Source: Corythucha ciliata
Taxonomy: Eukaryota > Arthropoda > Insecta > Hemiptera > Tingidae
Length of the DNA: 64,000 nucleotides
NCBI GenBank assembly: GCA_038030265.1
Contig: CM075939.1
Location: 32,221,253-32,285,252 of the forward strand
Direction: 5' to 3'
A model generated the notes under the pieces. That model searched no databases, had not been told where the DNA came from, and was given only the letters and a program-made list of their open reading frames with translations. This document shows positions 1 to 13,499 of the stretch, in pieces. Numbering within the stretch: position 1 is the stretch's first letter; every line of letters begins with the position of its first letter. A program made the translations under genes and the position numbers.

Positions 1-1936
1 GCCAATTTCTGGTCAACTTCTGAAGGTGGGGAGGATCCCCAAAGACGTATATCAATTTTCCTGGGCTTCTTGGATGCTGGAAACTTGTTTGGGTGGTTGT
101 TACTCCCAATTCCCTCCAAACACCTAAATTTGATCCCCCGCAGTCACTCACACAAGCGCAAACGATGTAGTTTATTTTGTGTAATTCGCCGATGAGCTCG
201 AACAGCAAATTTCTCGTCATTTTTTTGTCGAAATCTACATAAATTGGCTGTTTCCATTTTCCAACCAAGCCCCTTACCATGACCACTTGCATTTGGGAGT
301 GTGGTCCCACAACTTGGTCCTCTAGTCGATCATATTCGTAAACAGAACAAACTTTCATCTCGTCGTACTGTATAAATAGTGAGTCTCTCCATTTCACTGA
401 GCTCCGAGCCTTTGATCTCCATGAACTTCAAAGCTTCTTTTAAAACACCCGTTCTCATCGTAATTTTGGACGACCATCGTCGATGGGAACATAGCGCCGG
501 GAGCGGAAAGTGTAGGGTCTCCCTTATAAATTTTTTGTAGGCTCTAACACTCAAATATCTCAAAGCAAAAGCATTTGAAATGTCATCCGTTGACCAAACA
601 ACCTTCTTTTTCTTCCCAACGATTATGTCTAACTGTGGATTTGTCAATATATGGCCAAAAGTCCCGTATATTTCTGTCTTGGTGTCATCTCTCGTTCTTA
701 AAATTTGCTTCTTGAGCTTCAAAACTTCACACTGAAGACGATTTATGGTCTCAAGGCTTTCATTAGCTGTAGCTTCAAATATTCGTTTTCATATTGAAGG
801 GAATCACAATGCGACATCAGGTCTTGATCGTCGGACTTTCTAGCTACAACTTCCAGTTCTTCTTCTCTACCTTGATTATTTAATTTACCATTGCCATCTT
901 CCTCTTCTTGAATAACTTCTAGGTGCTTCCGTGACACCTTCAAAACGAAATGCAATGTTCGGAAACTGTACCTATAAGTAATAAGGAAGTGCCTAATTTA
1001 GTCATCCATAGTTTTTCTTATTCTCCGGTAACTCACAATGCTCTGATTGGGGTGGAATTTGGCGTACAAGTTATAATGTAGTTGTAGTATACAAGTATGC
1101 GTGAAGATAATAGATAAATTTACTTTGTCCTATAACTTGAGCTCATTCTGTCGAGGGAAACGGGAAAATTTATTACAAGGCGTATTATCGCGCGCGTACA
1201 TGGTGTACCTATTCTTTCATACGTTCATACACGTGGATACGAATTGTGTGTCAAGTTTCAGCCCTGTCTGAGCATCTTGAGGGCCCGGCCAGTGGAAAAT
1301 CTATGTTTCAGTAAATTAAACTAAACGTCACTAGATTCGTGACGTATCAATGACATCCCCGAAGCAAAACGGACCAGAAATGTATTCACTCTTTTTCCCC
1401 TCAATTTAATTGTTAATTTTACTAGTGGCGTTGAACTTAGGTGTAAGAAGCAAAAAATTGAGCATACTTATGATGCGCGTTGTCATACCTCCATCAATGT
1501 GGTACTTTCGTTTAAGATTTCCTCATAAGAAGACAGCTCGGTTTTAATTCCTTCAGAGCAGTCAGACGGAGTTATCTTAATCGACGGAATCGCTGGACAC
1601 GACTGTACGTTACAATCAACAATTATTATAACATTATGCATGTAAAATATAGTTATGCAAATTTGTCTTAGTGTACCCGATCTTTTCAATATTTTTTTCG
1701 ACGGAATACCAATAAGTTCGTTCTTTAAATCTTTTTCGAAGTCGTCCTCCGAGAAATGCTCAGAGCAAATGAAGGTATTTTTTGTGTTGAGGTTGAGGTC
1801 GTCCCTGCTTATTGCGAGCCACATTTCCCGTCCTTCATCATTTGGAACCCGGTGAAAATGTAACTTTTTTTTTCTCTTGCCTAGCCTTTAACCAAGAGTT
1901 TTGGCAGCCTACTGTGGCACAGGAGTTGCCGGGCAT
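1..1936 (-). pseudogene. P-element-like THAP transposase, N-terminal and catalytic part, runs off left edge
   Basis: Read on the minus strand, an ATG at 1936-1934 opens a THAP zinc finger: two early cysteines, an HRVPNDEGREMW segment and the CSEH motif. A coiled coil follows near 955-700, then a conserved helix-turn-helix-like block at about 722-380. From about 370 to the edge the frame is open and matches the P-transposase catalytic region, with DEMKV, KWKQPIYVDFD, VSDCGGSN, SFQHP and DPPHL visible. The Asp residues of VDFD and SDCGG are the expected catalytic positions (family knowledge). At least three frame changes break it: in the A9 run near 1862-1870, near 770 inside the coiled coil, and near 370. 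A stop with a GT donor context at about 1483 and an acceptor near 970 suggest one intron. It would have cut and pasted P-type DNA; this copy is not functional as written. The 3' part lies outside the window. Confidence 0.88.
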
Positions 1937-2932
1937 CTTGAAAGTATTCTAAATCAATGATATTATCAAAAAAATAATATATAAATTTTTGCGTAGTCTG
2001 GTGGCAGTATAATAGTCATTAGTGTGAGATGTATATGCTGATCAAATTGGGAAGGAGGAAAGAAACACTTCACCTGCAGCTTCAAGAGGGAAAGGATTGG
2101 TTGGACGCTCAAAGGGTTAAGCTTGTTATTAGCAGCAATGAGCAATGAGCGGTAGGTGACAGAACGACAAGGTGGCGTCGCTTCGGATAGGGCTATGAAA
2201 ACAGGAGTACGGGTTACTGTAGTATTGAAAACACACAGTGGGCATGCTGCTCACTGTTCTTTCACTCATCGCTAACACTTGAAATTCATTTTCGCATGTC
2301 GCCCCAAGGGTTAATCTATAGAGCACGTTATGAAATGATTAGGTGGGCATCCTCAAATCTAGTCGCAGCTAAAGCCACGCGTTTCATAATAATGACTGCG
2401 ACAAATTAACAAGTCATCCGTATCTTAGCCGCTACCGCTCAATCCTCACTCCCTTAGAATATATGCCGCTCACCAACGTGAATGCATAGTCGGACGTCGT
2501 CCTTTAATCAACTTACTTTGTCAAAGGAAAAAATCAGAATCCTTCACAGAAAATCAAGTATACATACAAGTAAATATGACGCTATGACAACCATTCGCAT
2601 TGGATAGGAAGAATCCCTGATGTTTTGTTTATTATTTTTGCCCACAATGACGTCATTTTTACCTTTCCCCCTTTTCCATCGAAACGTATGATCGGACCTA
2701 CTTTTTTATAGACCTTGGACATGAATGCCCTTATTATTTATTATACTCTAATTAATTTCAAACGTTATTCGAATTCGTCATGTCAATTTATCAAATTCCA
2801 AGCGCATTACTTTGTTCCAGAGCTAACTTTTTAAACAATGACACGAATATTTCATTGTGTCTGATGATTATTTATTGCTTTATCATTTTCGCTACCTATT
2901 GTTCTGCCACAGTCTTTTCATGTTCTTCATTA
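1937..2932. other. Intergenic, nothing recognised
   Basis: AT-rich sequence with only short unsupported open frames. No protein family, RNA gene or repeat was recognised on either strand. Confidence 0.5.
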
Positions 2933-3122
2933 AGGTGTATTTACACCGAAGTACCGACACTTCTCTCTGGACATTAGTATAAAGTGTCAGACATAAATGT
3001 CTTGACTGTATAAACTCTGATGAAAATTTCTACAAGTTTAATTTTACACCAAGGCAATTTTTTTGTCTGACACTAAATTTCAGGCAATTTCTGTCGCGGA
3101 ACGCTTCGGTGTAAATGCACCT
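2933..3122. mobile_element. 190 bp MITE with TTA target duplication
   Basis: The ends are inverted copies: AGGTGTATTTACACCGAAG on the left and CTTCGGTGTAAATGCACCT on the right, with one mismatch. Each end is flanked by TTA (2930-2932 and 3123-3125). A 3 bp TTA/TAA duplication is typical of PIF/Harbinger elements, so this is probably a Harbinger-mobilised MITE (inference). It has no coding capacity. Confidence 0.8.
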
Positions 3123-3125
3123 TTA

Positions 3126-5008
3126 GATGACCATTATCATTACTAATAGTTGGTTTTTTAATTTTTAAGAGCCTATTTAAATTATGTAAGTTCTTTTGTT
3201 CTAAAAGAAAATGAACTGGGGTAGTTCTAGATAGACGAGAAACAAAAAGCTCGGAACATCGGGACAAACGAGCTGGTTTATTGTGCCGAGAAATTCGAAG
3301 GAGCAAGGACCTTTTGAGTTTTTTGAGACGATGAGCTAAAGAACAAATTCGTCGACCAAATACAACGTCAAGAAGTGGGCTTTCCTTCAACTGAAAACGA
3401 TGAGTTCACCCCTTTATAAACATCCCAATCAACAGTCGACTCACTAATTTTCAGTTTCAACACAAACCCATATGTTTCCAAGAACCGCAGTATTTGAGAA
3501 GTTCTTTTGCGATTTTACGTTCTTTGATTACAACCAGTTTTCTCAGTCTCTTTATTTGAATTGCATGAATTCATACGCGTTTCTCCAACTCGTCTGAGAC
3601 GAATAAAAATAAAGAAAGCGGGAATGGTCAAAAATTCCGTATCGTACAGGTGGCCGGCCTTGCGTTTTTTAACTCCTGATTTTTTTTTTTTCAGTGAAGG
3701 ACAATCACGCCGAGAATGTTCCATTCATATTTCCTGTCGGCTTTTACGTTGTCTGGTAAGAAAACAAAATTGTATTTCGTTCGTTAGGTCTTCCAGTATG
3801 AGAAACTAAATCGACGTACTTGTTCATCTGAACTTCGCCCTCCCGAGGAAGACCTTAAACCGCACCGTTGTTCCAATGAAGCAAGGAAATGAGTAATTTT
3901 TAATCTTTTTTTTTTTTTTTTTTTTTTTTTTACTCAGTGTCATTGAATATTTCAGTTGCTGACCTACCACTACTCGCGCCGAAGTACGTTCCAGGTTCCA
4001 ATAAGTCCTTGAATTCTTCAATTTTCAGGAAGCTATAATCACGGAGTAGGGGAAATAATGAATGGTGAAACTTTTTTTTTGGGAAAATATAATTTCTGAT
4101 TTTTATTTGGCATGTTTCTAACGATAAAAAAGGGATAAAAATCGATTTTTCTTCAACATAATTATAAAATTTGAAAATCTACAACATTAAAAGAAATTCC
4201 ATCCACCGCAGAAATCCATGATTTCCTTTTACAACCAAAAAGTGAAGTTTTTACAATTCATAATTAAAAATACCAATAGTCACCGAAGCTTTGCAGTTCA
4301 GTGAAACCAATTGTGCAAAACCATTTTCCAGAATACAGTAAAATAACTAAAATTCAATAACAATGTGGGAAATGTGGTTGCTTGATTGTAATTTAGATTG
4401 AGATTTTTGCCCTTTTTCAGAATATTTGTTTTCCTATTTTTCATTTATTCAAATAAGTTAAAATACAAAATCAAGTTATGCAACATCGCATGTTCATATC
4501 ATGACTAGGTTACTGCACAAAGAGTGGGGGATTATAATAAAAAGTAAAATTAAAATCACCATTCATCTATATTTAGACGGTAAATTATAAAATAATATAA
4601 TAGTTAAATATAAATATAATGAGCATTCTTCCATGCGCCGCGCAATTCCTGTGCTAAGCCGCGTTTCCAACCGTGGAAAAACTGTGATCGGGAAACTAAA
4701 CATGTGGTGGGTGGAGGTCATGAGTTTCACAATATCAGTTTTTTGGGCACGCGAATGGGTCTCAAACACACGTGTCTCCTTCATGGGATTTGACAATCCG
4801 CTCGAAATCCACTTATAAACACTTGGCCGATATTTATATCACAAAAAATCACTCTCTCAAAGCTGCTCGATTAGTAACTATGAGGATGATACGAGGGCAA
4901 GAGGGAATGAAAAAGGAGTTTTGACCCATGTAGGCAAAGGGACCCATGTAGGGAGTTTTGACCGTTGTTCGTTTCGAGAAAAAATGTACGAGGGACGATT
5001 ACGAAACA
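3126..5008. other. Intergenic plus likely 3' UTR of the MID1IP1-like gene
   Basis: Contains a long T tract near 3906-3930 and short splice-like islands on plus (for example an acceptor before 3695 and a donor at about 3756) that I could not join into a convincing protein. The MID1IP1-like transcript should end here. Candidate minus-strand AATAAA signals are at 4443-4448 and near 4099. Their use is inference. Confidence 0.4.
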
Positions 5009-5693
5009 TCAGACGCCAGCGCCGATGTCATCCTGGTAGCGCTTTGTTATATAGCAGGCGGCTGCCGTCATCTGACGCAGGGAGCGGTGAAGACCGTACA
5101 GATGCCGACGGAAGGAGTTTTCAACTGTCATCGTGTAGTCGGGTTTGGCGGTTTCAGTCTCGCCTTCGACACCAGAATCATTTTCAGCGCTCGCTTCCGA
5201 ATCAGTGTCCGACAGGGACACAACTGACTGATTCGAAGCGACTGATGTGTCTGACGGCCGGCGAACGTGACCGGGTTTGGATTTGACGGCCGTCGACGAT
5301 GACGATCCACTCATTGTTGAGACTGTCGACCCCGCCAAGCTACTGTTGCTACAGGGCGATAGTTCAGCGGTAGACGTTGACGTCGATAGTGGCTGCTGCT
5401 GTTCCTCGTTCAAGTCTTCAAGTGGGTTGTTATTTTCGGCTCCCCAGAGAAGCTCGTTTTTGACTCGCCTGATCATCGAGTGGAGACAGTAGAGATCGCT
5501 CGAAATATCCTTGGTTTTACCGGCTATCGGCGGCTCTGACTCGTCGCCCACTTTTAGATCCATGAGTCGCGAGGGAACGAGTATCGTCTGATCCATTTCT
5601 TGAACGGCGTCCACGAACTTTTCCATCACGTTCATGATGCTCTGACTCGAAAACTCAGCCTCTTTGTGAGGTGCTGGTCTCCTCACGCTATGC
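5009..5693 (-). CDS. Spot14/MID1-interacting protein 1-like, exon 2 (main coding exon)
   Basis: Codes for residues 24-251 of a THRSP/MID1IP1 family protein (gene symbol not assigned because the insect orthologue name is uncertain). Hallmarks are the N-terminal block FVDAVQEMDQTILVPSRLMD, the middle helix LYCLHSMIRRVKNELLWG, and the C-terminal block FRRHLYGLHRSLRQMT with ITKRYQDDIGAGV before the stop at 5011-5009. A Ser/Thr/Asp-rich low-complexity linker separates the helices. In vertebrates this family promotes acetyl-CoA carboxylase polymerisation and de novo fatty-acid synthesis in the cytosol, and binds the microtubule regulator MID1. Role in this organism is inferred from family. The exon begins after a minus-strand acceptor (TTCTGTTACAG). 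Its first codon is split with exon 1 (AG|G). No ATG is usable at the 5' end of this exon, so translation needs exon 1. Confidence 0.93.
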
Positions 5694-8600
5694 CTGTAAC
5701 AGAATAAACGGTTTTTTCATTAGTTCAAATAAACCGACCCTATCGTTATGCCGTTGACAGCTCTTATCTACATTACTTTAAACTGGTAAAATTTGTGGTT
5801 AGCAAGTTTGAGAGAACAAACGTAACAGAATCCTCCCTTCACGCCATTATCACACACAATTTCAACTAAATGAGTGACTATTTGCATTCATTCTCACCTT
5901 TTTGAGCCTTCATTGTTAGAACCCCCCCTCCCCCCCAGTTGAGTGGGAAACCGCTTCAATTGGCCTCCGTTAACCTTCACTTTTGTTCTTCGATTGGTTG
6001 AAAAGTAAATAAAACGCTCATTACATTTTATCTTAATAACTCAAATATTTGAAATACATTTAACGGCATCCCAAAATAACTCGGCACAAGTAGATCAAAC
6101 TCTATCAGGGATTCTAGTTGGAGAGAGCTTTCAAATGTGAGGTGTTATAGCTTGGATCACTAAAACTGCTACCTATACTACACGTCGTCCAAGATAGGAA
6201 CCTATTTTTTTCATCAATACAGAAGTTTTAAGCGTTAAATTGCACAATCAAACAGCGCAACTAAGTCACCTGTACAGCTATACTTTACTCATCATCAAAT
6301 CACATCATCACAAGAGGAGGTGAATTAAACGAATTTCTCATCATGATGAGAAATCATAGTCAATTTCACAATCTATCGTCAAAGGATTTCATTGACTTTT
6401 GCAGCGTAGCGTGTAGCGCTTTAAAAATACGAGTTAATTTACTTCGTAAGTACTTCTGTCAGGATTATTTTAGCCCTCTACCGAAACTGATTAACTACAT
6501 TTGTTAATTCTACCGACATCCTGATTTTAGCTTTTTTTGTTTACTTTTCAAGTAAACATCTAGAAGATTCGAAATCTTCCTTCTTTATTCGACGCTCCTA
6601 AAAGGAGCCCCCCGGGGAAAACCTTTCTTATTTCTTTTTTTTTCTCCGAACTCTGTAGCATGTTCGAATTTTCCTGTCATTTTGTCGAAACAGCAAAAAA
6701 AATCTTAAGCTTTCACTCTCGGGGAACACTTCTTTCGAGTGCAGAACACTTGAAAGAGGAAAGGGAATATCGTAGAAATATGGGGACCCCCCTCCCCTGG
6801 CAATCCTTCACTCACTCACTCTTCACAACCAATTCCGCAGAAGGTGAAATTTGAAGGACTTCTTATTTGACCTTCCTGCGGGCAACATGGTTTGAAAAGA
6901 GGAAGGGAGAAATGTTTAGTTTTTTAACCTTTGCAATGCCAAATTCTTCCAGTTTTAATAACAATAACAACACTATAATATGATAATTGTACTATTCCCC
7001 AGCTAAATTAATCTGCTCCATTGTTCGACCGCTCTCTTTACAGCAAGTGGAAATGCAAACGTAAAAAGTGACTCTTTAATTTATCTTCGGAATTCATTAA
7101 AAGCCGTAAGCTATAGTGTGAATTATTCATCCACTTTAGAATAATAAAATTACAAGATATTTGAATTTTCATTGTCAAGGCAATAGCACTTATGCAGATA
7201 GGACATAATTAAATACGTCTTCTAGTGCAGTTGATATATGCTATGTACCGAAACTCAAGCCGGGGAGTTACATTTTTCAAGAAAATTCTTCAGTCTATGT
7301 GTTATAGAGCTACATATCAAATAGGGGTGATGGTAGGGGTACAGGCCGGCGCTGGATGGAATGGGATAGAGAGAAGTGTGAGGATTTTCCAGGAGGAAAC
7401 AAAAACAATGTTTAGACTAAAATCTGAACTCGATCCGCTGAAAATAATATGAACTCGAAACATGCTTCAAGTACGATCTTCACTCGAAGCTTTTTTCCGC
7501 ATGTTTATCCTTCAAAAACTGATAAACAGACAATTAGGAATGTCCTGCCATGAAAATTACAACTGAAGTGCCTTTGTGCGGGAGGAACTAAAAGGAAACG
7601 GGTCCAGTGAATGGAAAACCTTCCTTTAGTTTACATTGCTTTTCTAATTTCTTATAGAAGCAACAAAATGTAATTTACCACGCGGGCGAATTAAAAGAAA
7701 GGGACGCCGTAGCCAATGACAAATAAATTCAATGCTACAATACAAGCTATTTCAGTAAACAGCTATATGAATGTCAATAACCATCCGGTTATAGCCGTTA
7801 ACTGCAGGTTATTATGGTGAGATTTTAATAAGTAGGTAGTTATTGTCTATTTTTAATACTACGGTGTGTAACTGGTTAATTTCCAGACGACCTAATAACT
7901 AACTGGAAAAAGATAATACTTTCAAAATGCCAGTGGAAAAATTAATATAATGCAATTGCCAATGGCTAATCGGATCAATGCCCTCCCTATGCCCTAATTA
8001 TTAAGGGAGGATCATGGAAGTTTTCCTAGCTTCCTCGCCATGAAACGACTGTTGCAACCCGGTAAAGGACCCGGTAAGGTTGGGGGGGGGGGAGTAGAAA
8101 GGCAACAGCCAGATGTTTATTTTTCGCGCGACTTGAACGGAAAGTAAGGAAAATCGCACTATAAACATCCTTGGAAGGGGGTCATTATCGTCAAACGGTA
8201 AGGATAAAAAAAAAAAAAAAAAAAAATCGCACGGGTGGGCGATATGAACAGCTAAAAACTGTCTTTTTCTGAAGCTTTTACATTTGTCGTACATTACAGT
8301 CCCCCTTGTCTTTTGTTTATGTTTTGACGGCTTTTCAGCTGTCAATGTCGCCGGTTCACTTATCTACGAACATTTTTTACAATTCCCTTCATTAATAAGT
8401 TTAGGTACATTTGAATAGCTGTCCCGCGAAAAATATCATTCGCTACTCGTCGGAAAGTTAAATACCATGTTGCGCTCGTAATGGCCGAATTCATAATCGC
8501 CACTCAAGCTGAGTATCCGCTTAAACAGATTCAAATCGGTCGGTAGATATATTTCGTGAATCATCATCTGTTTCGAATCGACGTTAGCAAGTACTTAATT

Positions 8601-11600
8601 CAAGTAACTCTACGAATGCGGGCTTAAAACTCTTGATTTTAATACAAAAAGTGCCTAATAAATCAAATTAATAGATGCCCCGACAAAACGATAAATCTTA
8701 TTCAAAGTAACGATAAGTTGGAGGTTCAAGTAAAAAATGAATAATTTCGTTCGTCGATTCATTCGCGTTTTATATGTTATTAAATGAAAATTTCATTTTT
8801 TTTTCGTAAGTGATATCGCGAAAAATATTCACTTCTCGGGAAAAGTGGAACTTCACCTGACTCGTTGACGTAAAGCACACTAGTCTAAGAACTGACGGCT
8901 AAAGCTCCAATTTTCTCTTTCGTAGTCGAAGTAATCAAAATCAACGAATGTAAACAAGTATAGCTGTTTACGAAGTAAAATCAGTCAATACATTCGGGGG
9001 GGGGGGGGCTTTAATTTCTTGTTTCTTATGGTTTTCCTCAGTTTTTTGTTAACCGGCCTTATGTTCAGTTTTATAGAGTTGACATCCCCGCAATATCGAC
9101 GTACAGAAGGATATGGGATTGGGGACATCTCTTGCACACTAAAAAAATAGAAAGGCGGTCGGCACTCTTGGTATGAGCGTTTCCTCTCATTCCAAGTGAC
9201 ACTTTAGAAGTTTAGAACCTCAGAAGACGTTTGACGAACTTCATCCCTAGTCAAAGTTCAAACAGATAAGCCAGGTGTGTGGTTTCAACGACAAATTCCG
9301 AGATCATTTAGCATGTTTTTTGATTGAATGTTAAGCTTTAGGCCCACTAAATGGGCCTGAAAGGCCTCGCTAGGGCATTTTTGGTTTCAAAAATGGCAGT
9401 GTCCGAAAGGTTTCTCTCGATAAATTCTTCATCAGGGGACCAACACTCGCAGGACCATCCTCTAATCATCCTCGAAACTCAACTGACGAAGTCTCAGCCA
9501 ACAACAAGGGACTGTAATCAATGTTGATCTCAACATGGGCATGTTTGACCCACAATCCTGGTAACACAGTTTAAAAAAATATTTTGTCGCTTGTCCCAAT
9601 TTACCGCTTAAATTCTTGAGAACGGCGCTGTAAAATTATGGCAGGAAAGTGAAATTACAGCGAAAACTAATTTTTGAAAAGAAAGCTCTTCTTCGCCAAT
9701 TTTCGCTTCGTCATTTTCGTAAGTGTCTTTCCTTCGCTGACGCTCTTCCAATCAACAAAACGAAAGTAAAGGTACACGAAGGTAATAAGGCATCAGAAAT
9801 AAAAATAAAAAACTGCAGACGGAACAGTCGATTTCTCCTCCATTTACAACAAATGGAATGCGGGACACTTTAATTTTTAATATCGCACTTCAGTACCCAA
9901 CTTCAGAAAATGATTGTTCTAACCGAAAATTGATGGAGAACCAATCCAAACTAACTATTTTTAAAAATGTTCAATAAAAGTCCTCGCGTTTTAGTAACGC
10001 TGGATGGAAGCGTCATTGGGGAATGTTCCTTGAAAGTTTGCAAGTCAGTCCGCCATATTATTCTACCCACGAATACATGCCAATAACCGAACATATCGGT
10101 TATATGGGAATAAAAAACGGCATCCGGCCATTTCCGGCATTATAAATTGACCCTGAATCAAATAAAATGCCCTTAGCCCTCTCCTCCCATTAGGTCTCAC
10201 GGGGATAAAAAAAATCTATGCAAATCGAGTAATTAACTTACAAAACCATCGATTGACTGCTGCAGACGGGGTTATTCATAAAACAACAGTACCATTTTGA
10301 GCTACCCGAGAGAATGTGATATTGTATGAAGAGGGCAAACGTAGCATCCATAATGAATTAAGAGAGTGACGTGCTTGAATGGAATAGATTCTTCATAATG
10401 AGTATGATGCGAAAAAGAAAATAAAAAACTATATTCGACTTATCAGGTTTTCAAGCTTCGTAGCCACCTTGAAAGTTCTTATTTCCATGGGAAGAATAAC
10501 AAAAAACAAAGCAAAAATCGTGGGGTGTCCGAGCAAAAAATAACAAAAAAAGGGAGGATATAAGAAGTAGAAAATTATGGGTTTTCCCTAGGCTCAATCA
10601 ATCAAGAAAAGATGGTTCGAGCAATCCGAGTTTTCCAACAAAAACATTCATCCACGTAAATCCCAGTATCACGATCAATAATGAGAGTTCATCGCGCTCA
10701 TCCATGTTACGTCCTGCAGACTTTTCCTCCTGCTTCATAAACAAAACAGGTGAAATACAAGACAATTTCTACATTCTGACCTTCAAATTAATCTTGGTTC
10801 ATTCATTTCTCATTTTTACGCCCTTAACAACAACAAGACTTTTCACTGTTACGTAATCGAATAACAGAAAATTAGGAGTGTTCTATTGAGACCGAGGCAC
10901 AACAACTTTTTTGAACTTCCGTAAAGACGGCGAAAAAGGAAGTATGTGCTCAAGTAGAACGTCCTTCAGACTAATGTAGCTTCTTATGCCACACCAGGCG
11001 CGGCCGAGTTTTGGCTTTGTGCAGAATGAAACCATAAATTCATGCCCCCTCCGACCATCACTATATCACAACAATCTAATTAAGTGAAGAACTAAAATAA
11101 GGACAAATTGTATTACGCTTCAGACTAACACCAAATGTAGGGGCTTGAAATGTCAAAAACACTTGGAGGGGCATTACAGGTCCTTGAGGAGGAAGTCCCA
11201 AGGTAAAAGACTGTGGAAGGATAACTTGCTAGACGAGCATGAAAACTAAAGAATTTCCATTTCAGACTAATCGATATATTGCCCTTTAGCCCCACCCTTC
11301 GAAAAAATTTCACTCTAGCTAATAGCTAACGTGAGACATCTATTTTTAAATCGGGTGATTAATTTTTTCAAGTACTATCGTATAAAAAGGCCGGTCTGCA
11401 GAGAGTAACACGGTCGTTTTCAACACACTTGATTCAAAGAAAACCAATGATAAAATGAATGATATTGAAATGAAAACAAGATGACAGGTGTAAGAAACTT
11501 TCACCATTCGACAGTACTTTAGGAAGCAGACACCATCCATGCACATTCCAGATCCTTGAAACAGCTAAATACCGCTGAATCGCTACCCCCCCCCCCTGGG

Positions 11601-11919
11601 ATGATTCTTCAAAAATTGTTTCGTTTCACTATTTTTAAGTTTATTTCAGTAATCTTCGTAACGAAAAATGGGCCAAGTCAACTCAACCTGACTGAGGCAG
11701 TTTATTCCTCTATAAGGAATTGCATAACGACAGAAAAATGAAGCAACTGTACGAAGACTCCCTCCTCTTTTACCTTCCGATTTGTTTGAATCCTGAGACC
11801 TTCATTTGAGAAAAAAGGCATTGGAATCAGGGTGGGGCGGCCTCGTTTGTGTTTCTAAATAAACGCATGCAGAAGAAAACCAAAAAATGTAGAAAAGTAG
11901 GGCGGAAAAATTGGCTTAC
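5694..11919 (-). other. Intron of the MID1IP1-like gene
   Basis: Bounded by donor G|GTAAGC at 11919 and acceptor TTACAG ending at 5694 on minus; phases match (AG + G). It contains homopolymer tracts (A run near 8209-8226, G run near 8999-9008) and no recognised protein fragment. It is notably free of obvious TE coding sequence compared with the rest of the window. Confidence 0.85.
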
Positions 11920-11990
11920 CTTTTCGCATCCACGCCCGATGCAGGTACACTGTTGAACACGCTCTTCAGTTGAACTTCTTGATTCAGCAT
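11920..11990 (-). CDS. Spot14/MID1-interacting protein 1-like, exon 1 (start codon)
   Basis: The ATG at 11990-11988 starts MLNQEVQLKSVFNSVPASGV, followed by DAK and the first two bases of an Arg codon, then a strong donor (AAAAG|GTAAGCC). Joined to 5693 the frame continues with RHSVRRPAPHKE and no stop, giving 251 residues in total. The family normally starts a few tens of residues before the FVDAV block, so the length is right. A TATAAAT sequence lies on minus just upstream (about 12022-12015), but it is too close to the ATG to be a convincing promoter, so the true start site is probably further up. Confidence 0.8.
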
Positions 11991-13499
11991 CTTTCTGATT
12001 TTTTCTGACTGATAAATTTATACCCCGAAACTTTCCACAAAATAAATCAAAAGAACGTGCTATTCAAAGGAAAACGTGAGGGAAAACTGCAGCGGAGACA
12101 CCCGTGAAATTGTGAAAAAAAAACCAAAACCCAGGAGAAACGACTCCAAACAACGGACAATCAGCTGGGCCGCAACTGAGCTTCACTAAGGAGGGGTCCG
12201 TCGGTTTTAAACCAGTCTCCCACTCTAGCAGCTCAGTGTGTGTGGTGTGGCGGTGGCACGGTGGTCGGGCGGTGCCGCGGTGGTGGTTCCCGGTCTTCTT
12301 TTTCACCATTATCAAAAAGTTACGACGAGGGGAAAGGAGGGATCGTCCGTTCTATCGCGTGACAGCCATTCACCCTCCGCTACCCTCTTTCTGTACGTGT
12401 CTGAATAGTGTGTAAAAACCCCCATTGTATGAGTTAATTATTTGTGGAATTTTTTTCGACGCAGATTCAGACGGATCAGTTACTCCCCTTCTCCCTCCGT
12501 CTCTTAGAAATAGACGACGACTAGAGAAAATAAATCGAAATTAAAATTCAATCGCATATCTGGCACGCTTAAAATAGTTTGTTTGAGTGTAGAGTGTGCA
12601 GTATCGACACGCGGTGAACACGATGTGGTGATTTCATTCACCCTCGAGTGCCTCATTCTGTCATTTGAGTCATTGCGGTCTAAGCGTGCAACGATAATGT
12701 AATTCACGAAAAGAAGAAGACAATTAATAAAAACTAGCAGACGGTTTTAAAATGTGGCATTTAAAACTTGATTAACCATGGAATTTTTCACGCCACCCCT
12801 GCCCGTTAAGAATATAAGCAATGCAATACGAGACGAATTTTACCCAAGACTGTCTGCAATTAGCTGTTGATATAATCTGTAAGACCCCCCCCCCCCAACG
12901 AACAATGACGTAAAATAAACGAAAAATATTTACTTTTTGCAAAATTATCGTATAAAACACGCCAATTTCTTCCTTTCATGAATTATACATGATGGTTTGT
13001 GTCTTTGTCTCGAAGAGACTCACCCAAACCCATACAGATTACAGCACCATTACAGATTTTTTTTCGTGCTTGAAAATTCAATGTCCCCCCCTCCCCAAAT
13101 GCTTTCTGGATCCGCCAATGCCTCCGGGTTTCTTCCATCTCATCAGAATCTTTGATTTGGAGTTTTGGAACCACAGACCACAGTGGATTTGGTTGTAATG
13201 AGAAAGTTGTTCTGGGGCTTTATTCTCTAACACGAAGCTGTACGGCATTCTGTATCTTTAGAAACATTGAATTTGAAGCAACGTTGCTAAGGAGTATGAC
13301 TATAGTCGGTTATTATAGAAGCACATCCAAACCGTGTGGCTATATCGACTGATTCGATTTCAACGTTTCTTTTTCAACTATCAACCCCTTTTATCATTGT
13401 TCATTTTACCGTCATTGTTTCGTGCAGTTTACTTTATTTTTATTTGAAGTTGTTGTGTGGTAGTGAGTGCGTTTTTTTCTGTTATTTTACTTTCTTGTG
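11991..13499. other. Upstream region between the MID1IP1-like gene and the Harbinger element
   Basis: Probably holds the 5' UTR and promoter of the minus-strand MID1IP1-like gene. A GC-richer stretch near 12180-12300 would be a plausible core promoter region (inference). A C run at about 12886-12895. No other gene seen. Confidence 0.35.

Noticed and set aside
3515..4021. Multi-exon plus-strand gene suggested by AG/GT islands near 3695-3756, 3793-3890 and 3955-4030
   Set aside because: Phases do not join without a stop and no domain is recognisable.
11940..12030. TATA box for the MID1IP1-like gene at about 12022-12015
   Set aside because: It would place transcription start almost on the ATG; more likely part of the 5' UTR.
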